Of a DNA stretch of 64,000 nt, positions 16,188 through 25,802 are shown piece by piece. Origin of the DNA: Planctomycetota bacterium (GTDB lineage: Bacteria; Planctomycetota; B15-G4); assembly GCA_021604805.1 (NCBI GenBank), contig BQJR01000001.1:656925-720924 (forward strand), given 5' to 3'. Under the pieces are notes generated by a model. That model had not been told where the DNA came from. It did not search any database and worked only from the letters and a program-made list of their open reading frames with translations. Position numbers and translations under genes: made by a program. How positions within the stretch are numbered: position 1 is the first letter of the stretch; each line of letters begins with the position of its first letter.

Positions 16188-18473
16188 TCAGCTCTCGCTG
16201 CGGGCGCTGTCCGTCTCGGCGCTGAGACTCGGCTCCGTCGGCTCGACAGCAGACGCTTCGCCGCCCTCGGCTTCCGCGTCGACGCTGCCGTCGTTGGCCT
16301 GAGCCAGCTCCGCCTCGAACTCCTCGCTCACTTCCTGCTCGAGCAGGCTCGGGTCGGTGGAACCGTAGCGCGTGGAGAGCTCCAGCAGCGACGCGTTGGC
16401 CGTGTCGACCGCCGACGAGACTTCGCGCAGCGCCGACTCCACGCGGCGCAGCTCTTCGAGCTTGCGATCCACCGTGGCCTTGCGCAGGCCGTTGCTGTCG
16501 CGACTCTTGCGCAGCGAGGTCTTCACCGACTTGCGCACGGCGACCACGTACATCTCGAGCACCTTCGTGCTCAGGTGGTCGAGGGCTTCGTCGAAGAAGT
16601 TGTCGAAGGCGTCTTCGATGGCGTCTTGCAGCGCGTCGCGGCCAGGGTCTCCCAGGCGACGCTGCTTGGCCTGACTCGTGATCAACTTGCTGGGCGCCGC
16701 CGCCGGGCCGAGCAGGCGCTGACGCACGGCGCCGCGTCCACGGAAGAAGAGGTAGTCGAAGAGCCCCTTGCGCACCGGCACTTGCTCGGTGCTGATGCGC
16801 AGGCGCGCGCCGGCCAAACCTTGGGCGGGCTCGATGCTGCCCAAGCTGCGCCGACCGAGCGCGCCCAGGTCGAGCCCCACGTTCTGGATGTCGCGCACGA
16901 GTTCGTCGGGCAGGGAAGCACCGGCGGACTCACTTCCGGCCACGGTGGAGAGCACGCCGCGCGCGGTCTCGGCCAGGTCTTCGCGGGCGCGCGAGAGCAG
17001 CGGGCGCAGGGCGTCGTCGATCAGATCTTGGAAGGACGAGTCCTGGTGGAACCACTCGTCGACGGCGTCGGCCAGGGCGATCGAGCAGCTGTCGCGCAGC
17101 TTGTCGACGCGGCCGCCGGCGATGGCCGTGAGGTCGTCGCCCAGCGCGGAGAAGCAGTCGTCCCAACCGCAGGCTTCCAGACGCGTGATGGCGTGCTCGG
17201 TGGCGGCCAGCTGTTCGGCTTCGGTGCCCAGCGACGCGACCTGCGAGGCCAGGTTGCTGACTTCGTCGCGCTGACAGGCCTGATCGACTTCGCCCAACAG
17301 GCCGCGCGCCTGGCGCAGCGAGTCACCCAGGAAGGCGCTCATGTAGTCGGTGCTGTTGAGGTAGTCGGTGAGGTCTGATTGGAAGGCGTGGAAGTTGGCC
17401 AGGCCGACCGGCTCTTCGCTGGACGCGGCGTCGTCGTTGTCTTCGCCGCGCAGCCGCTGACTCGCTGCTTGCAGCAGGTCCACCGGGTAGATGCGCAGGC
17501 GGCCTTCGTCGACCGCTTGCTTCAGCGGCGCGGTCATCGACAAGTTCTCGAAGGCGGTGATGATGCGATCGGGGTCGCTGGTCTCGAGGCTCGGGCCGAG
17601 TTCGCCGTCGGGGAACAGGTCGCGCTTGGTGGAGTCGATGTTGACCACCAAGAAGATACGGCTGAACAGGTCGAGCAACTGACCGAACTCGTCGAACACT
17701 TGCTCGAGGAACAGGTTGTCGGTCTTGACCACGAAGATCGCGCAGCTGGCCGTGTTGCGGAACTCACGCGTCATGCGGTCGTAGCCGAACTTCATGCGGC
17801 TGTAGAGCCCGGGCGTGTCGACGAGCACCGCCGAGCTGCGCTCGAGGTGGTTCGCGGGCAGGCGCACGTCGATGCGGCGGATGGCTTGCGGGATGTGCGT
17901 GGCGGGATCGAACTCTTCGACCTCAGTGCTCTCGCTGACCGGCGCGTCGGAGGCCTCCTCACTGAGCGCCGCGTCACGCAGGTCGGCATCGCCAGAACTC
18001 AGCGCCGGCGGCTGCTTGGCGCGCCCCTCCACCTCGCGGATGCGCTCGGCCAGCTCGTTGTGCGCCCACTCCATGAGCGTGCGCATGGAGTCCATGTCGC
18101 GGAACTCTTCGCTCTCGCCGGTGTAGCGCGTGACCTCGAAAGACACCTGGTCGGCGTGGCTCACGTAGACCATGCAAGGATAGGCCGGGAGCGTGGTGAC
18201 CTCGCTCACGTAGGCGCCGCTGAGGGCGTTCATCAGCGTGGACTTGCCGCTCTTGAGCGGGCCGAAGATGAGCACGTAGGCCTGCTGCTCGGCCACCTTG
18301 TCGGCCAGCGAGCTGAGGTGGTGGCGCACGTCGAGCACGGTGGGCAACAGGCTGCGCAGCGCGGCCTTGTCGGACACCTGATTGAGCGTGTCGGCGGCCT
18401 TGGTGAGCGGCGCCAGCACTGGGCGCACGACGCCGTCGAACTCGTTGCAGAACACGGAGAGCAGGGTCTTCAT
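16188..18473 (-). CDS. Dynamin-like GTPase
   Basis: 761 residues from ATG 18473. GTPase motifs are complete: G1 GPLKSGKS (71-78), a G2 region around EVTTLPAYPC, G3 DTPG (219-222) and G4 TKRD (282-285). An acidic insert of about 45 residues sits between G2 and G3. After the G domain the protein is long helical (stalk), with a short aromatic/basic segment KGLFDYLFFRGRG that could touch membrane, then further helices and an acidic Glu/Ser tail. This matches bacterial dynamin-like proteins, which tubulate, fuse or repair membranes. Most characterised bacterial dynamins come as tandem or fused pairs; only one is present here. No transmembrane helix is evident. The phospholipid-related genes divergent from it (18686-22609) make a membrane role plausible. 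Confidence 0.8.
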   Translation of the reverse strand: MKTLLSVFCNEFDGVVRPVLAPLTKAADTLNQVSDKAALRSLLPTVLDVRHHLSSLADKVAEQQAYVLIFGPLKSGKSTLMNALSGAYVSEVTTLPAYPCMVYVSHADQVSFEVTRYTGESEEFRDMDSMRTLMEWAHNELAERIREVEGRAKQPPALSSGDADLRDAALSEEASDAPVSESTEVEEFDPATHIPQAIRRIDVRLPANHLERSSAVLVDTPGLYSRMKFGYDRMTREFRNTASCAIFVVKTDNLFLEQVFDEFGQLLDLFSRIFLVVNIDSTKRDLFPDGELGPSLETSDPDRIITAFENLSMTAPLKQAVDEGRLRIYPVDLLQAASQRLRGEDNDDAASSEEPVGLANFHAFQSDLTDYLNSTDYMSAFLGDSLRQARGLLGEVDQACQRDEVSNLASQVASLGTEAEQLAATEHAITRLEACGWDDCFSALGDDLTAIAGGRVDKLRDSCSIALADAVDEWFHQDSSFQDLIDDALRPLLSRAREDLAETARGVLSTVAGSESAGASLPDELVRDIQNVGLDLGALGRRSLGSIEPAQGLAGARLRISTEQVPVRKGLFDYLFFRGRGAVRQRLLGPAAAPSKLITSQAKQRRLGDPGRDALQDAIEDAFDNFFDEALDHLSTKVLEMYVVAVRKSVKTSLRKSRDSNGLRKATVDRKLEELRRVESALREVSSAVDTANASLLELSTRYGSTDPSLLEQEVSEEFEAELAQANDGSVDAEAEGGEASAVEPTEPSLSAETDSARSES

Positions 18474-18685
18474 GGTTGCGTCGTCCACTGACGAGCAGAG
18501 TCGCAGCGACGAGGTCCTGCTCGTCGACGAGTCTGGTCGAGATCCGCGTGCAACGATACTCCCCCTCCACACCTGTTTCGACCGCGAAAAGCGCTCCTCA
18601 CGAGAAGCTCTCGACGTGCCGCCGCGAGACTGGAGCGCGCGCGTCGCCGCCTGATAGTGTGGGCTCTTTCCCTGCCACGGAAACC

Positions 18686-20746
18686 ATGGACGCCGCTCGC
18701 CCCCCGACGCCTCGACGGCGGCCCTCACGCTTACGCAAGCTGCTCATCCAGCTCGCCCTCGTGCTGCTGATCGTGCTCGGCGCCGAGTGGAGCGTGCGCG
18801 CGATGTTCCCGCGCTCGTCAGCAGGCGGCGACGCCTTCGTGGGCTTCACGGGCGACACGCCGCTCTTCGTGCTCGACGACTCGGGCGACACGTTCGTCAC
18901 CAACCCGCTGCGTAACCGGCCCCGCGAGAGCTTCAACCCGCAGCAGTTCGCGGCGGACAAAGCGGCCGGCACGAAGCGCGTCGCTTGCGTGGGCGGCTCC
19001 ACCACTTACGGACGCCCCTACCGCGACGCCACCTCCTTCCCCGGTTGGCTGCGCGCCGCGCTCCCGCTCGCCGACCCCTGGCACGACTACGAGGTGATCA
19101 ACGCCGGCGGCATCAGCTACGCCAGCTACCGCGTGGCGCGCGTGGTCGACGAGCTGCTGCGCCACGACCTCGACCTGCTCGTGATCTACACCGGGCACAA
19201 CGAGTTCCTCGAGGAGATCACCTTCGGCGACACGCTCAAGGATCCCAGCGCGCTGCGCCGCGTGGCCAGCTGGCTCGACACGAGCGCGCTCTTCGGTCTG
19301 GCACGACGCCTCGCCGGGGTCGACGCCGCCTCCGCCGCGCCCGCCACCACGCTGCCCGACCAGGTGGCGCCGCTGCTCGACTCGTCCGTGGGCCTCGACG
19401 CCTACACCCGCGACGACACCCGCGCCGCCGACATCCTGGCGCACTTCCGCGCGAGCGTGGAGCGCATGCTCGCAGCCGCGCACGCCGCCGAGGTGCCCGT
19501 GCTGCTCGTGGCGCCCGCCAGCCAGCTCGTGGGTTGCGCCCCGTTCAAGAGCGCGCCCGACGACGGACTCAGCGAGTCACAGCTCGCCGACTTCGCCACG
19601 CACCTCGCGCTCGCCGACGACAACGCGCGAGCCTTCGACCAGCGACGCGCCGCCGCGCTGCGCGCCAACTTGATCGCGCCACGCCACGCGCACGCCGCCT
19701 ACCTCGACGGCGAGCTCGCGCTGCGCGTGGGAGACCGCGAACACGCGGCGCGTGCCCTGCGCAGAGCGCGCGACCAAGACCTCGTGCCGCTGCGTGCCCC
19801 GAGTCCTTTCGTGAACACGGTGCGTGAACTCGCGCGCGACGAACGTGTGTGGTTCCTCGACGCCGAGCTGCTGCTCGCCAAGCGCGCGGAACGTCTCACG
19901 GGGATCGGGCTTCCGGGGCCCGAGTCCTTCCTGGACCACGTGCACATGACGCCCGAGGCCTACGCCGAGCTGGCCTTCGCGCTGCTCGACGTGCTCGTCG
20001 ACAACAGCTGGTTGCCGCGCGCACCGGAGTTCGACGCCGCGGCGCGCGCCGAGCTCGTGGCGACCCGCGTGAGCGCACTCGACACCGAAGACCACGTGCG
20101 CGCGCTGGAGCGTCTCTCGGCCGTGCTCGACTGGGCCGGCAAGCGCGAGGAAGCCGAAGCGCTGAGCCTGCGCGCCCAGGAGTTGGGCGGCGGCGCGAGC
20201 GCCTTCGGACACTGGCAACAAGGGCACTTCGCGCGTGCCCGCGGCGATCTCGAGGGCGCGGCGGAAGCCTACGCGCGCGCGCTCGAACTCGACCCCGAGT
20301 ACCTCGAAGCGCTGCTCAACCGCGGCGAAGTGCTGCTGCGCCTGGAGCGTCCGCGGGAGGCGCGCGAACACTTCGAGACCGCGCTCGCGCTCGACCCCGA
20401 ACTGCTCGCCGCGCGCTTCGGACTGGGCGTGGCGCTCGGGCAGCTGGGTGAACGCGCCGCCGAGCGCGCCGCCTACCAAGCCGTGCTCGCCAGCGACGCC
20501 ACCCACGCCGACGCCTGGAAGCTGCTGGCGATCTCCTACAACCGCGACGGGCGCGCGACCGAGGCGCTCGACAGTCTCAGCCGTGGCCGCCTCGCTGTGC
20601 CGAACAACCCGGCGCTGGCTTTCAATCACGGCGTGTTGTTGCGTCGCGCTGGGGAGCTCGACGCCGCCCGCGCCGCCTTCGAACGTGCGCTCGAGCTCGC
20701 GCCCGACAACAACGCCGCGCGTGTTCAGCTGGAAGAGCTGCGCTGA
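18686..20746 (+). CDS. Membrane-anchored SGNH-hydrolase-like protein with TPR repeats
   Basis: 686 residues from ATG 18686. A single N-terminal membrane helix (about 18-38) anchors an extracytoplasmic SGNH/GDSL-like domain: Ser105 in GGSTTYG (block I), Gly in NAGGISY (block II), Asn172 in TGHNEF (block III) and the Asp417/His420 pair in LDHVHM (block V) are all present, so an esterase or acyl transfer reaction is plausible. From about residue 480 there are five or so tetratricopeptide repeats (for instance YARALELDPEYLEALLNRGE). It leads a three-gene unit with the phosphodiesterase-like and cardiolipin synthase-like genes (1-bp gap, then a 4-bp overlap). The GATAGTGT sequence at 18653-18660 may be its -10 region. 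The substrate is unknown. Confidence 0.75.
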   Translation: MDAARPPTPRRRPSRLRKLLIQLALVLLIVLGAEWSVRAMFPRSSAGGDAFVGFTGDTPLFVLDDSGDTFVTNPLRNRPRESFNPQQFAADKAAGTKRVACVGGSTTYGRPYRDATSFPGWLRAALPLADPWHDYEVINAGGISYASYRVARVVDELLRHDLDLLVIYTGHNEFLEEITFGDTLKDPSALRRVASWLDTSALFGLARRLAGVDAASAAPATTLPDQVAPLLDSSVGLDAYTRDDTRAADILAHFRASVERMLAAAHAAEVPVLLVAPASQLVGCAPFKSAPDDGLSESQLADFATHLALADDNARAFDQRRAAALRANLIAPRHAHAAYLDGELALRVGDREHAARALRRARDQDLVPLRAPSPFVNTVRELARDERVWFLDAELLLAKRAERLTGIGLPGPESFLDHVHMTPEAYAELAFALLDVLVDNSWLPRAPEFDAAARAELVATRVSALDTEDHVRALERLSAVLDWAGKREEAEALSLRAQELGGGASAFGHWQQGHFARARGDLEGAAEAYARALELDPEYLEALLNRGEVLLRLERPREAREHFETALALDPELLAARFGLGVALGQLGERAAERAAYQAVLASDATHADAWKLLAISYNRDGRATEALDSLSRGRLAVPNNPALAFNHGVLLRRAGELDAARAAFERALELAPDNNAARVQLEELR

Positions 20747-20747
20747 C

Positions 20748-21485
20748 GTGCGTCTGCTCACCTGGAACATCCACAAGGGCATCGGCGGTATCGATCGCGC
20801 CTACCGCATCGAGCGCACACTCGAAGTGCTCGCGCACCACAACGCCGATGTGCTCCTGCTGCAAGAGGTCGACCAAGGTGTGCCGCGCAGCCGCCGACAC
20901 GACCAGGCGGCGCTGATCGCGGAGCGCCTCGGCTACAAGCACGTGGCCTTCGCCGCGAACGTCTCGCTGCGTGAAGGCCGCTACGGCAACGCGCTGCTCT
21001 CGCGCCGCGACATCCTGCACTGGGAGAACGTGGACCTCAGCTTCCCGATGAAGAAGAAGCGCGCCGCGTTGCACGCCGTGATCGAAGCGCGGCTGGGTCG
21101 TCATCGCCATCGCTTGCACGTGTGGAACCTGCACCTCGGCTTGTCCGGCCTCGAGCGCGCGTGGCAGCTGCGCAAGTTGCTCGGGAGCGACAGCCTGCGA
21201 CACCTCGATGCGCGCAGTCGGCTGGTCGTGGGCGGCGACACGAACGACTGGGCGGGCACGCTCTGGCCGCGCGTGATGCGGCCGGCGGGTTTCGAACTCG
21301 CCAGTGGTCGTGGGCGCGCGGCGCTGCGCAGCTTCCCGGCGGCCGCGCCCAGCGGTGCGCTCGACAAGTTCTTCCTGCGCGGCCCGCTGCGTCGCCGGCG
21401 CTGCCATCGTTCGCGTCTCGCCGTCGCGCGCAAGGCCAGCGATCACCTGCCGCTGATCCTCGACCTCGACCTGGACGCTCCGTGA
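20748..21485 (+). CDS. Endonuclease/exonuclease/phosphatase-family protein (YbhP-like)
   Basis: 245 residues of the EEP fold with all active-site blocks: Asn7 in TWNIHKG, Glu40 in LLLQEVD, WNLH at about 127-130, Asp165/Asn167 in GGDTNDW and Asp233-His234 in SDHLP. There is no signal peptide. GTG 20748 begins one base after the upstream stop codon, and its own stop overlaps the following ClsB-like gene by 4 bp. In Enterobacteria the EEP protein YbhP is encoded next to ClsB (YbhO), so the same pairing here suggests a phosphodiesterase linked to phospholipid metabolism, rather than DNA repair. The link is contextual; substrate not shown by sequence. Confidence 0.8.
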   Translation: MRLLTWNIHKGIGGIDRAYRIERTLEVLAHHNADVLLLQEVDQGVPRSRRHDQAALIAERLGYKHVAFAANVSLREGRYGNALLSRRDILHWENVDLSFPMKKKRAALHAVIEARLGRHRHRLHVWNLHLGLSGLERAWQLRKLLGSDSLRHLDARSRLVVGGDTNDWAGTLWPRVMRPAGFELASGRGRAALRSFPAAAPSGALDKFFLRGPLRRRRCHRSRLAVARKASDHLPLILDLDLDAP

Positions 21486-22609
21486 AGCTGCCCAAGCTCC
21501 CCGAGTTGAGGCGACTGCTGCGCCGCCCGGAGCTCGTCGAAGGCAACTCGGTGGAGTTGCTGCCCGGCGGCGCGTGCTTCTACCCGCACATGCTCGACGC
21601 GATCGACACCGCGCGCACCGAAGTGCTCGTGGCCACCTACCTGTGGGAGTCCGACGAGCTGGGTCGCAAGTTCGTGGCCGCCTTGATGCGTGCCGCACGC
21701 CGCGACGTCGCGGTACGCGTCATCGTCGACGGGGTCGGGAGCCGCGGGCTCACGGCGGCCGACCGCCGCGCCCTGGAGCGCTCGGGCGCGGAGTTCGCCG
21801 TCTACCACCCGGTGAACTATCCCGGGGCGAAGCTGTTCCGTCGTCTGCACAAGAAGCTGCTGCTGGTCGACGGCACGCGCGCCTACGTGGGCGGCGCAGG
21901 TTTCGCCGACGCCTGGGTGGCCACGCCGCCCGCCGGTTGGTGGGACTTGATGGTCGAGCTGCGCGGCCCCGTGTTGGCCTTGCTGCGACAAGACTTCGCG
22001 CGCGACTGGCGCAAGACGAGCTCGCGCACGCTCCCCGAGATCGCCGAGCCCGCACGCCACGGCGACGAAGCACTCATGGTGCTCGTGTCGCGCTACGGTC
22101 GCCCGCAGTTGCGACGGCAGCTCGTGCGTCGCGTGTTGCGCGCGCGCCAGAGCGTGGACATCACCGCCGCCTACTTCGTGCCCGGCCCGGGCCTGCGCCG
22201 TGCCTTGCGTCGCGCGGCGCGGCGCGGCGTGCGCGTACGGCTGCTGCTGCCGGGCGCGCGCACCGATCACTTCGCGGTGTGGAGCGCGGGGCGCCGTCAC
22301 TACGCCAAGCTGCTCAAGCTCGGGGTGCAGATCCACGAGTGGCAGCCCGGCATGCTGCACGCCAAGTACGCCGTGATCGACGACGACTGGGGCTTCGTGG
22401 GCAGCAGCAATCTCGACAACTGGAGCCTGCGCAGCAACGCCGAGCTCGACGTGACCTTACGTGCCGGCCCTGCGCTCCGAGCACTCTCCGCGCGTTTCGC
22501 GCTCGACCTCGAGGAGACGCGCTGCATCGACGCCGAGCGATGGCGCGACCGCCCGCTCGGCCTGCGCATCGCCGAGACCTTCTTCGGTTGGTTCGACCCG
22601 CTGCTCTGA
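21482..22609 (+). CDS. clsB: Phospholipase D-family cardiolipin synthase (ClsB-like)
   Basis: 375 residues with two PLD (HKD) motifs: H123-K125-D130 in LHKKLLLVD and H293-K295-D300 in LHAKYAVID, each followed by the expected Gly-rich segment (VGGAG; VGSSN). No N-terminal membrane helices are present, as in ClsB and unlike ClsA, so it should be a peripheral inner-membrane enzyme making cardiolipin from phosphatidylglycerol plus PG or PE. The GTG start overlaps the stop of the EEP gene (GTGA), giving tight coupling and the same order as ybhP-clsB in E. coli. A minor alternative is a phosphatidylserine synthase or PLD-type hydrolase; the pairing favours ClsB. Confidence 0.85.
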   Translation: MKLPKLPELRRLLRRPELVEGNSVELLPGGACFYPHMLDAIDTARTEVLVATYLWESDELGRKFVAALMRAARRDVAVRVIVDGVGSRGLTAADRRALERSGAEFAVYHPVNYPGAKLFRRLHKKLLLVDGTRAYVGGAGFADAWVATPPAGWWDLMVELRGPVLALLRQDFARDWRKTSSRTLPEIAEPARHGDEALMVLVSRYGRPQLRRQLVRRVLRARQSVDITAAYFVPGPGLRRALRRAARRGVRVRLLLPGARTDHFAVWSAGRRHYAKLLKLGVQIHEWQPGMLHAKYAVIDDDWGFVGSSNLDNWSLRSNAELDVTLRAGPALRALSARFALDLEETRCIDAERWRDRPLGLRIAETFFGWFDPLL

Positions 22610-22616
22610 CGCGCGC

Positions 22617-25600
22617 TCAGCGCTCGGCCGCGGCCGCCACGTCCATCGGGCGTCCGCGCAGCTTCGCCCACCCCGACTGCGCGTCGTGCAGGATCAACAT
22701 CGAGACCGGCACCACGATCAGCGTGATCGCCGTGGCGAAGAGCACGCCGAAGCCCAGCGACACCGCCATCGGGATCAGGAACTTGGCCTGCAAGCTACGC
22801 TCCATGAGCAGCGGCGAGAGCCCGGCGAAGGTCGTCAAGGAAGTGAGCACGATGGCGCGGAAGCGCGCGGGCCCGGCCTGACGGATCGCGTCGAGCATCG
22901 CAGCGCCGCCGCGATGCAACTGGTTCGTGTAGTCCACGAGCACGAGGCTGTCGTTGACCAACACGCCGGTGAGCGCCACCACGCCGAAGGCCGACATGAT
23001 CGAAACGTCCATGCCGAGCAGCAGGTGCCCCCACAGCGCGCCCGCCAGACCGAAGGGGATCGCGAGCATCACGATCGCGGGCTGCACATAGGAGCGGAAG
23101 GGCACGGCGAGCAGCGCGTAGATGATCAGCAGCGCGAGCAGGAAGCCCGCCTTCATGCCGTCGAGCGTGTCGGCTTGCTCGGCCTGTTCACCTTCGAGCG
23201 TCCAGTTCACGCGCGGGTGGGCGCGCAACATGTCGGGCAAGACGCGTTCGGTGACGTCGGCGAGGATCGTGTTGGGATCGTTGACGGCCAGGTCGACCTG
23301 CGCGCGCACGTGGATCGCGCGATGACGTTCGGCGCGCTCGATGACCGCGTCGCCGCGTGTGAACTCGGTGACGGCGGCCGCGCGCAGCGGCATCTCGAGA
23401 CCGTCGCGCAAGCGCAGACGCACGTCGTCGAGATCGCCCACCGAGCGGCGCTCGGCCTCCGGATAACGGATCATCACGCGCACTTCGTCGCGCCCGCGCT
23501 GGATGCGCTGCGCCTCTTCGCCGTAGAACGACTGACGCACCTGGCGCGCGAGGTCCTGGCGCGTGAGCCCCGCGGCGCGCCCCTCGGCGCTCAGGTCGAG
23601 ACGGATCTCCTGCTTACCCGCGCGGAAGCTGTCGGTGATGCCGTAGACGCCCGGGTACGCAGCCAACTCCGCGCGCAAGGCGGCCGCCACGCTGCGCAAC
23701 TCCTCGGGGTCGTTGCCCGTGAACTGGACATCGATGGGATCGCCGGTGGGCACCGCGGTGCTCTGGTACGTGAGCTCCACCGCGCCGGCCACCTCGCCCG
23801 CCGCGTCGCGCCACTGCGCCAGGAACTCACCCGAGCTGAACTCACGGTCCTCGCCCGGCATCAGCTCCACGTTGATCTCGCCGAGGTGACGACCCGCGAA
23901 GCCCGCGGTGTTGCCGAAGCCGCGGCTCGAGTCGTTGCGGAACGGCATGTCGCCCACCGAGGCGTGCACGTGGCGCACGATCTTGGGCGCGCCGTCGGCT
24001 TCCAGGCGGTCGCGCAAGGCCAGCGCGGCCGACTCGATCTGCGCGACGCCGCGCGCCGTGACTTCGTCGGACGTGCCTTCGGGCATGGTCAAGAAGGCCA
24101 CGACGTTGTCGGCCTCGACATCCGGGAAGAAGGTGAAGCGGATGTGCCCGGCGCCGAAGAGCGAGAAGGTCAGCGCCACCAACGCGAGTCCGGCCGCGAG
24201 CACGACGTAGCGCGCGCTCAAGCAGCGCTTCAGGACCGGTTCGTACACGCCACCCACGAAGCGCGTGAGTCCCGCGCTCACCTTGTCTTGCACACCTTCC
24301 CACGCGCGCAGCAACCACATGCGCCCCGCCTGCTTGCGATGTTTCAGGTGCGACAGGTGCGCCGGCAGGATCAGCAGCGACTCGACCATCGAGAACACGA
24401 GGATCGGCACGACCACGCGCGGCAGCTGCGAGATGAACTTGCCCATCGTGCCGGGGATCACCATCAGCGGCGAGAACGCAGCCACGGTGGTGAGGATCGC
24501 GAAGATCACCGGCACCATCACCTGGCGCGCGCCCCCCAGCGCGGCCTCGATGCCCTCGGCGCCCTTCTCGTGGTGCGCGTAGATGTTCTCGCCCACAACG
24601 ATCGCGTCGTCGACCACGATGCCCAAGGCCACGATGAAGGCGAAGAGCGAGATCATGTTGATCGTGACGCCGACCGCGGGCATCAGCGCGACGGCGCCGA
24701 GGAACGCGATCGGGATGCCGGCCGCGACCCAGAAGGCGAGGCTCAAGCGCAGGAACAGGGCCAGCGTGAGGAACACGAGCAGCAGCCCGGCCTTGCCGTT
24801 GCGCAACATGAGGTCCATGCGGCCGCGCAGCACGCGCGCGTCGTCCATGGAGGTCGTGAGTTGGATGCCCGGAGGCAGGCGCTCGCTCGACGCGGCCACG
24901 TAGTCGGCCACGGCGTCGGAGATGGCCAGCGCGCTCTGCTCGCCCATGCGGTACACGCGCACCATCGCGGTGGGCAAGCCGTCGAAGCTCGAAGACTGTC
25001 CGGTGTCTTCGAAGGCGTCGACTACCTTCGCCACGTCGCCGAGCAAGAGCTGGCTGCCGTCGGGCGAGCTGCGCAACACGATCGCCTCGAACTCCGGGCG
25101 ACGGTAGGCCTGCGCCTTGGTGCGGAAGAGCACCTCGCCGCCTTCGGTCTTCACCGAGCCGCCACTGAGGTCGAGCGAGGAGTTGCGCACGGCGGCGGCG
25201 AGCTCGTCGAAACTCAGGCCGTAGCGACGCAGGTCCGACTCGGAGACCTCGATCGAGACCTCGTAGGGACGCACCGAACTGAGCACGGCGCGCGTGATGC
25301 CGGGCAGCTCGAGGATCTCGTCGCGCACGCGTTCACCGAGCAGGCGCAGCGTGGTCTCGTCCACGTCGCCGGACACCGCCACGTTGACGACCTGCTTGGC
25401 GAGCTCGAACTCCGCGACCACCGGACTGTCGGCTTCGAGCGGGAAGGTGTCGATGGCGTCGACGGCGGCCTTCACGTCGTCGAGCACTTCGCGCACGTCT
25501 TCGCCCGAACGCACCTCGAGCGTGACCGAGCCGGCACCCTGCACGGCGCGCGAGGTCATCTTCTTGATGCCCTCCACGCCCTGCACCGCCTCCTCGATCT

Positions 25601-25802
25601 TGATGCAGATGCCCTCTTCGATCTCCTCCGGCGACGCGCCGCGGAAGGGCACGCTCACCGTGATCATCTCGGAGTCGACTTCGGGGAAGACCTCGAGTTG
25701 GATCGTGGTGAGACGCAGCAATCCCGCCGCGAGGATCACCAGCATGAGCATGTTCGCGGCCACGCCGTGGCGCGCGAACCAAGCCACGAAACCGCGCCTC
25801 AT
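22617..25802 (-). CDS. RND efflux transporter, inner-membrane permease (HAE1/AcrB family)
   Basis: 1061 residues, the usual RND length. Twelve membrane helices in two repeats, with the large periplasmic loops between TM1/TM2 and TM7/TM8, and the proton-relay aspartates in LGIVVDDAIVVGENIY (Asp398-Asp399, matching AcrB Asp407/408). The second half repeats the topology (MSAFGVVALTGVLVNDSLVLVDY). It is the last gene of a four-gene operon: its ATG overlaps the end of the adaptor gene by 4 bp. Together with the adaptor and outer-membrane factor it would form a proton-driven tripartite pump; drug versus heavy-metal specificity cannot be told, but the residues fit the multidrug (HAE1) branch. Confidence 0.9.
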   Translation of the reverse strand: MRRGFVAWFARHGVAANMLMLVILAAGLLRLTTIQLEVFPEVDSEMITVSVPFRGASPEEIEEGICIKIEEAVQGVEGIKKMTSRAVQGAGSVTLEVRSGEDVREVLDDVKAAVDAIDTFPLEADSPVVAEFELAKQVVNVAVSGDVDETTLRLLGERVRDEILELPGITRAVLSSVRPYEVSIEVSESDLRRYGLSFDELAAAVRNSSLDLSGGSVKTEGGEVLFRTKAQAYRRPEFEAIVLRSSPDGSQLLLGDVAKVVDAFEDTGQSSSFDGLPTAMVRVYRMGEQSALAISDAVADYVAASSERLPPGIQLTTSMDDARVLRGRMDLMLRNGKAGLLLVFLTLALFLRLSLAFWVAAGIPIAFLGAVALMPAVGVTINMISLFAFIVALGIVVDDAIVVGENIYAHHEKGAEGIEAALGGARQVMVPVIFAILTTVAAFSPLMVIPGTMGKFISQLPRVVVPILVFSMVESLLILPAHLSHLKHRKQAGRMWLLRAWEGVQDKVSAGLTRFVGGVYEPVLKRCLSARYVVLAAGLALVALTFSLFGAGHIRFTFFPDVEADNVVAFLTMPEGTSDEVTARGVAQIESAALALRDRLEADGAPKIVRHVHASVGDMPFRNDSSRGFGNTAGFAGRHLGEINVELMPGEDREFSSGEFLAQWRDAAGEVAGAVELTYQSTAVPTGDPIDVQFTGNDPEELRSVAAALRAELAAYPGVYGITDSFRAGKQEIRLDLSAEGRAAGLTRQDLARQVRQSFYGEEAQRIQRGRDEVRVMIRYPEAERRSVGDLDDVRLRLRDGLEMPLRAAAVTEFTRGDAVIERAERHRAIHVRAQVDLAVNDPNTILADVTERVLPDMLRAHPRVNWTLEGEQAEQADTLDGMKAGFLLALLIIYALLAVPFRSYVQPAIVMLAIPFGLAGALWGHLLLGMDVSIMSAFGVVALTGVLVNDSLVLVDYTNQLHRGGAAMLDAIRQAGPARFRAIVLTSLTTFAGLSPLLMERSLQAKFLIPMAVSLGFGVLFATAITLIVVPVSMLILHDAQSGWAKLRGRPMDVAAAAER

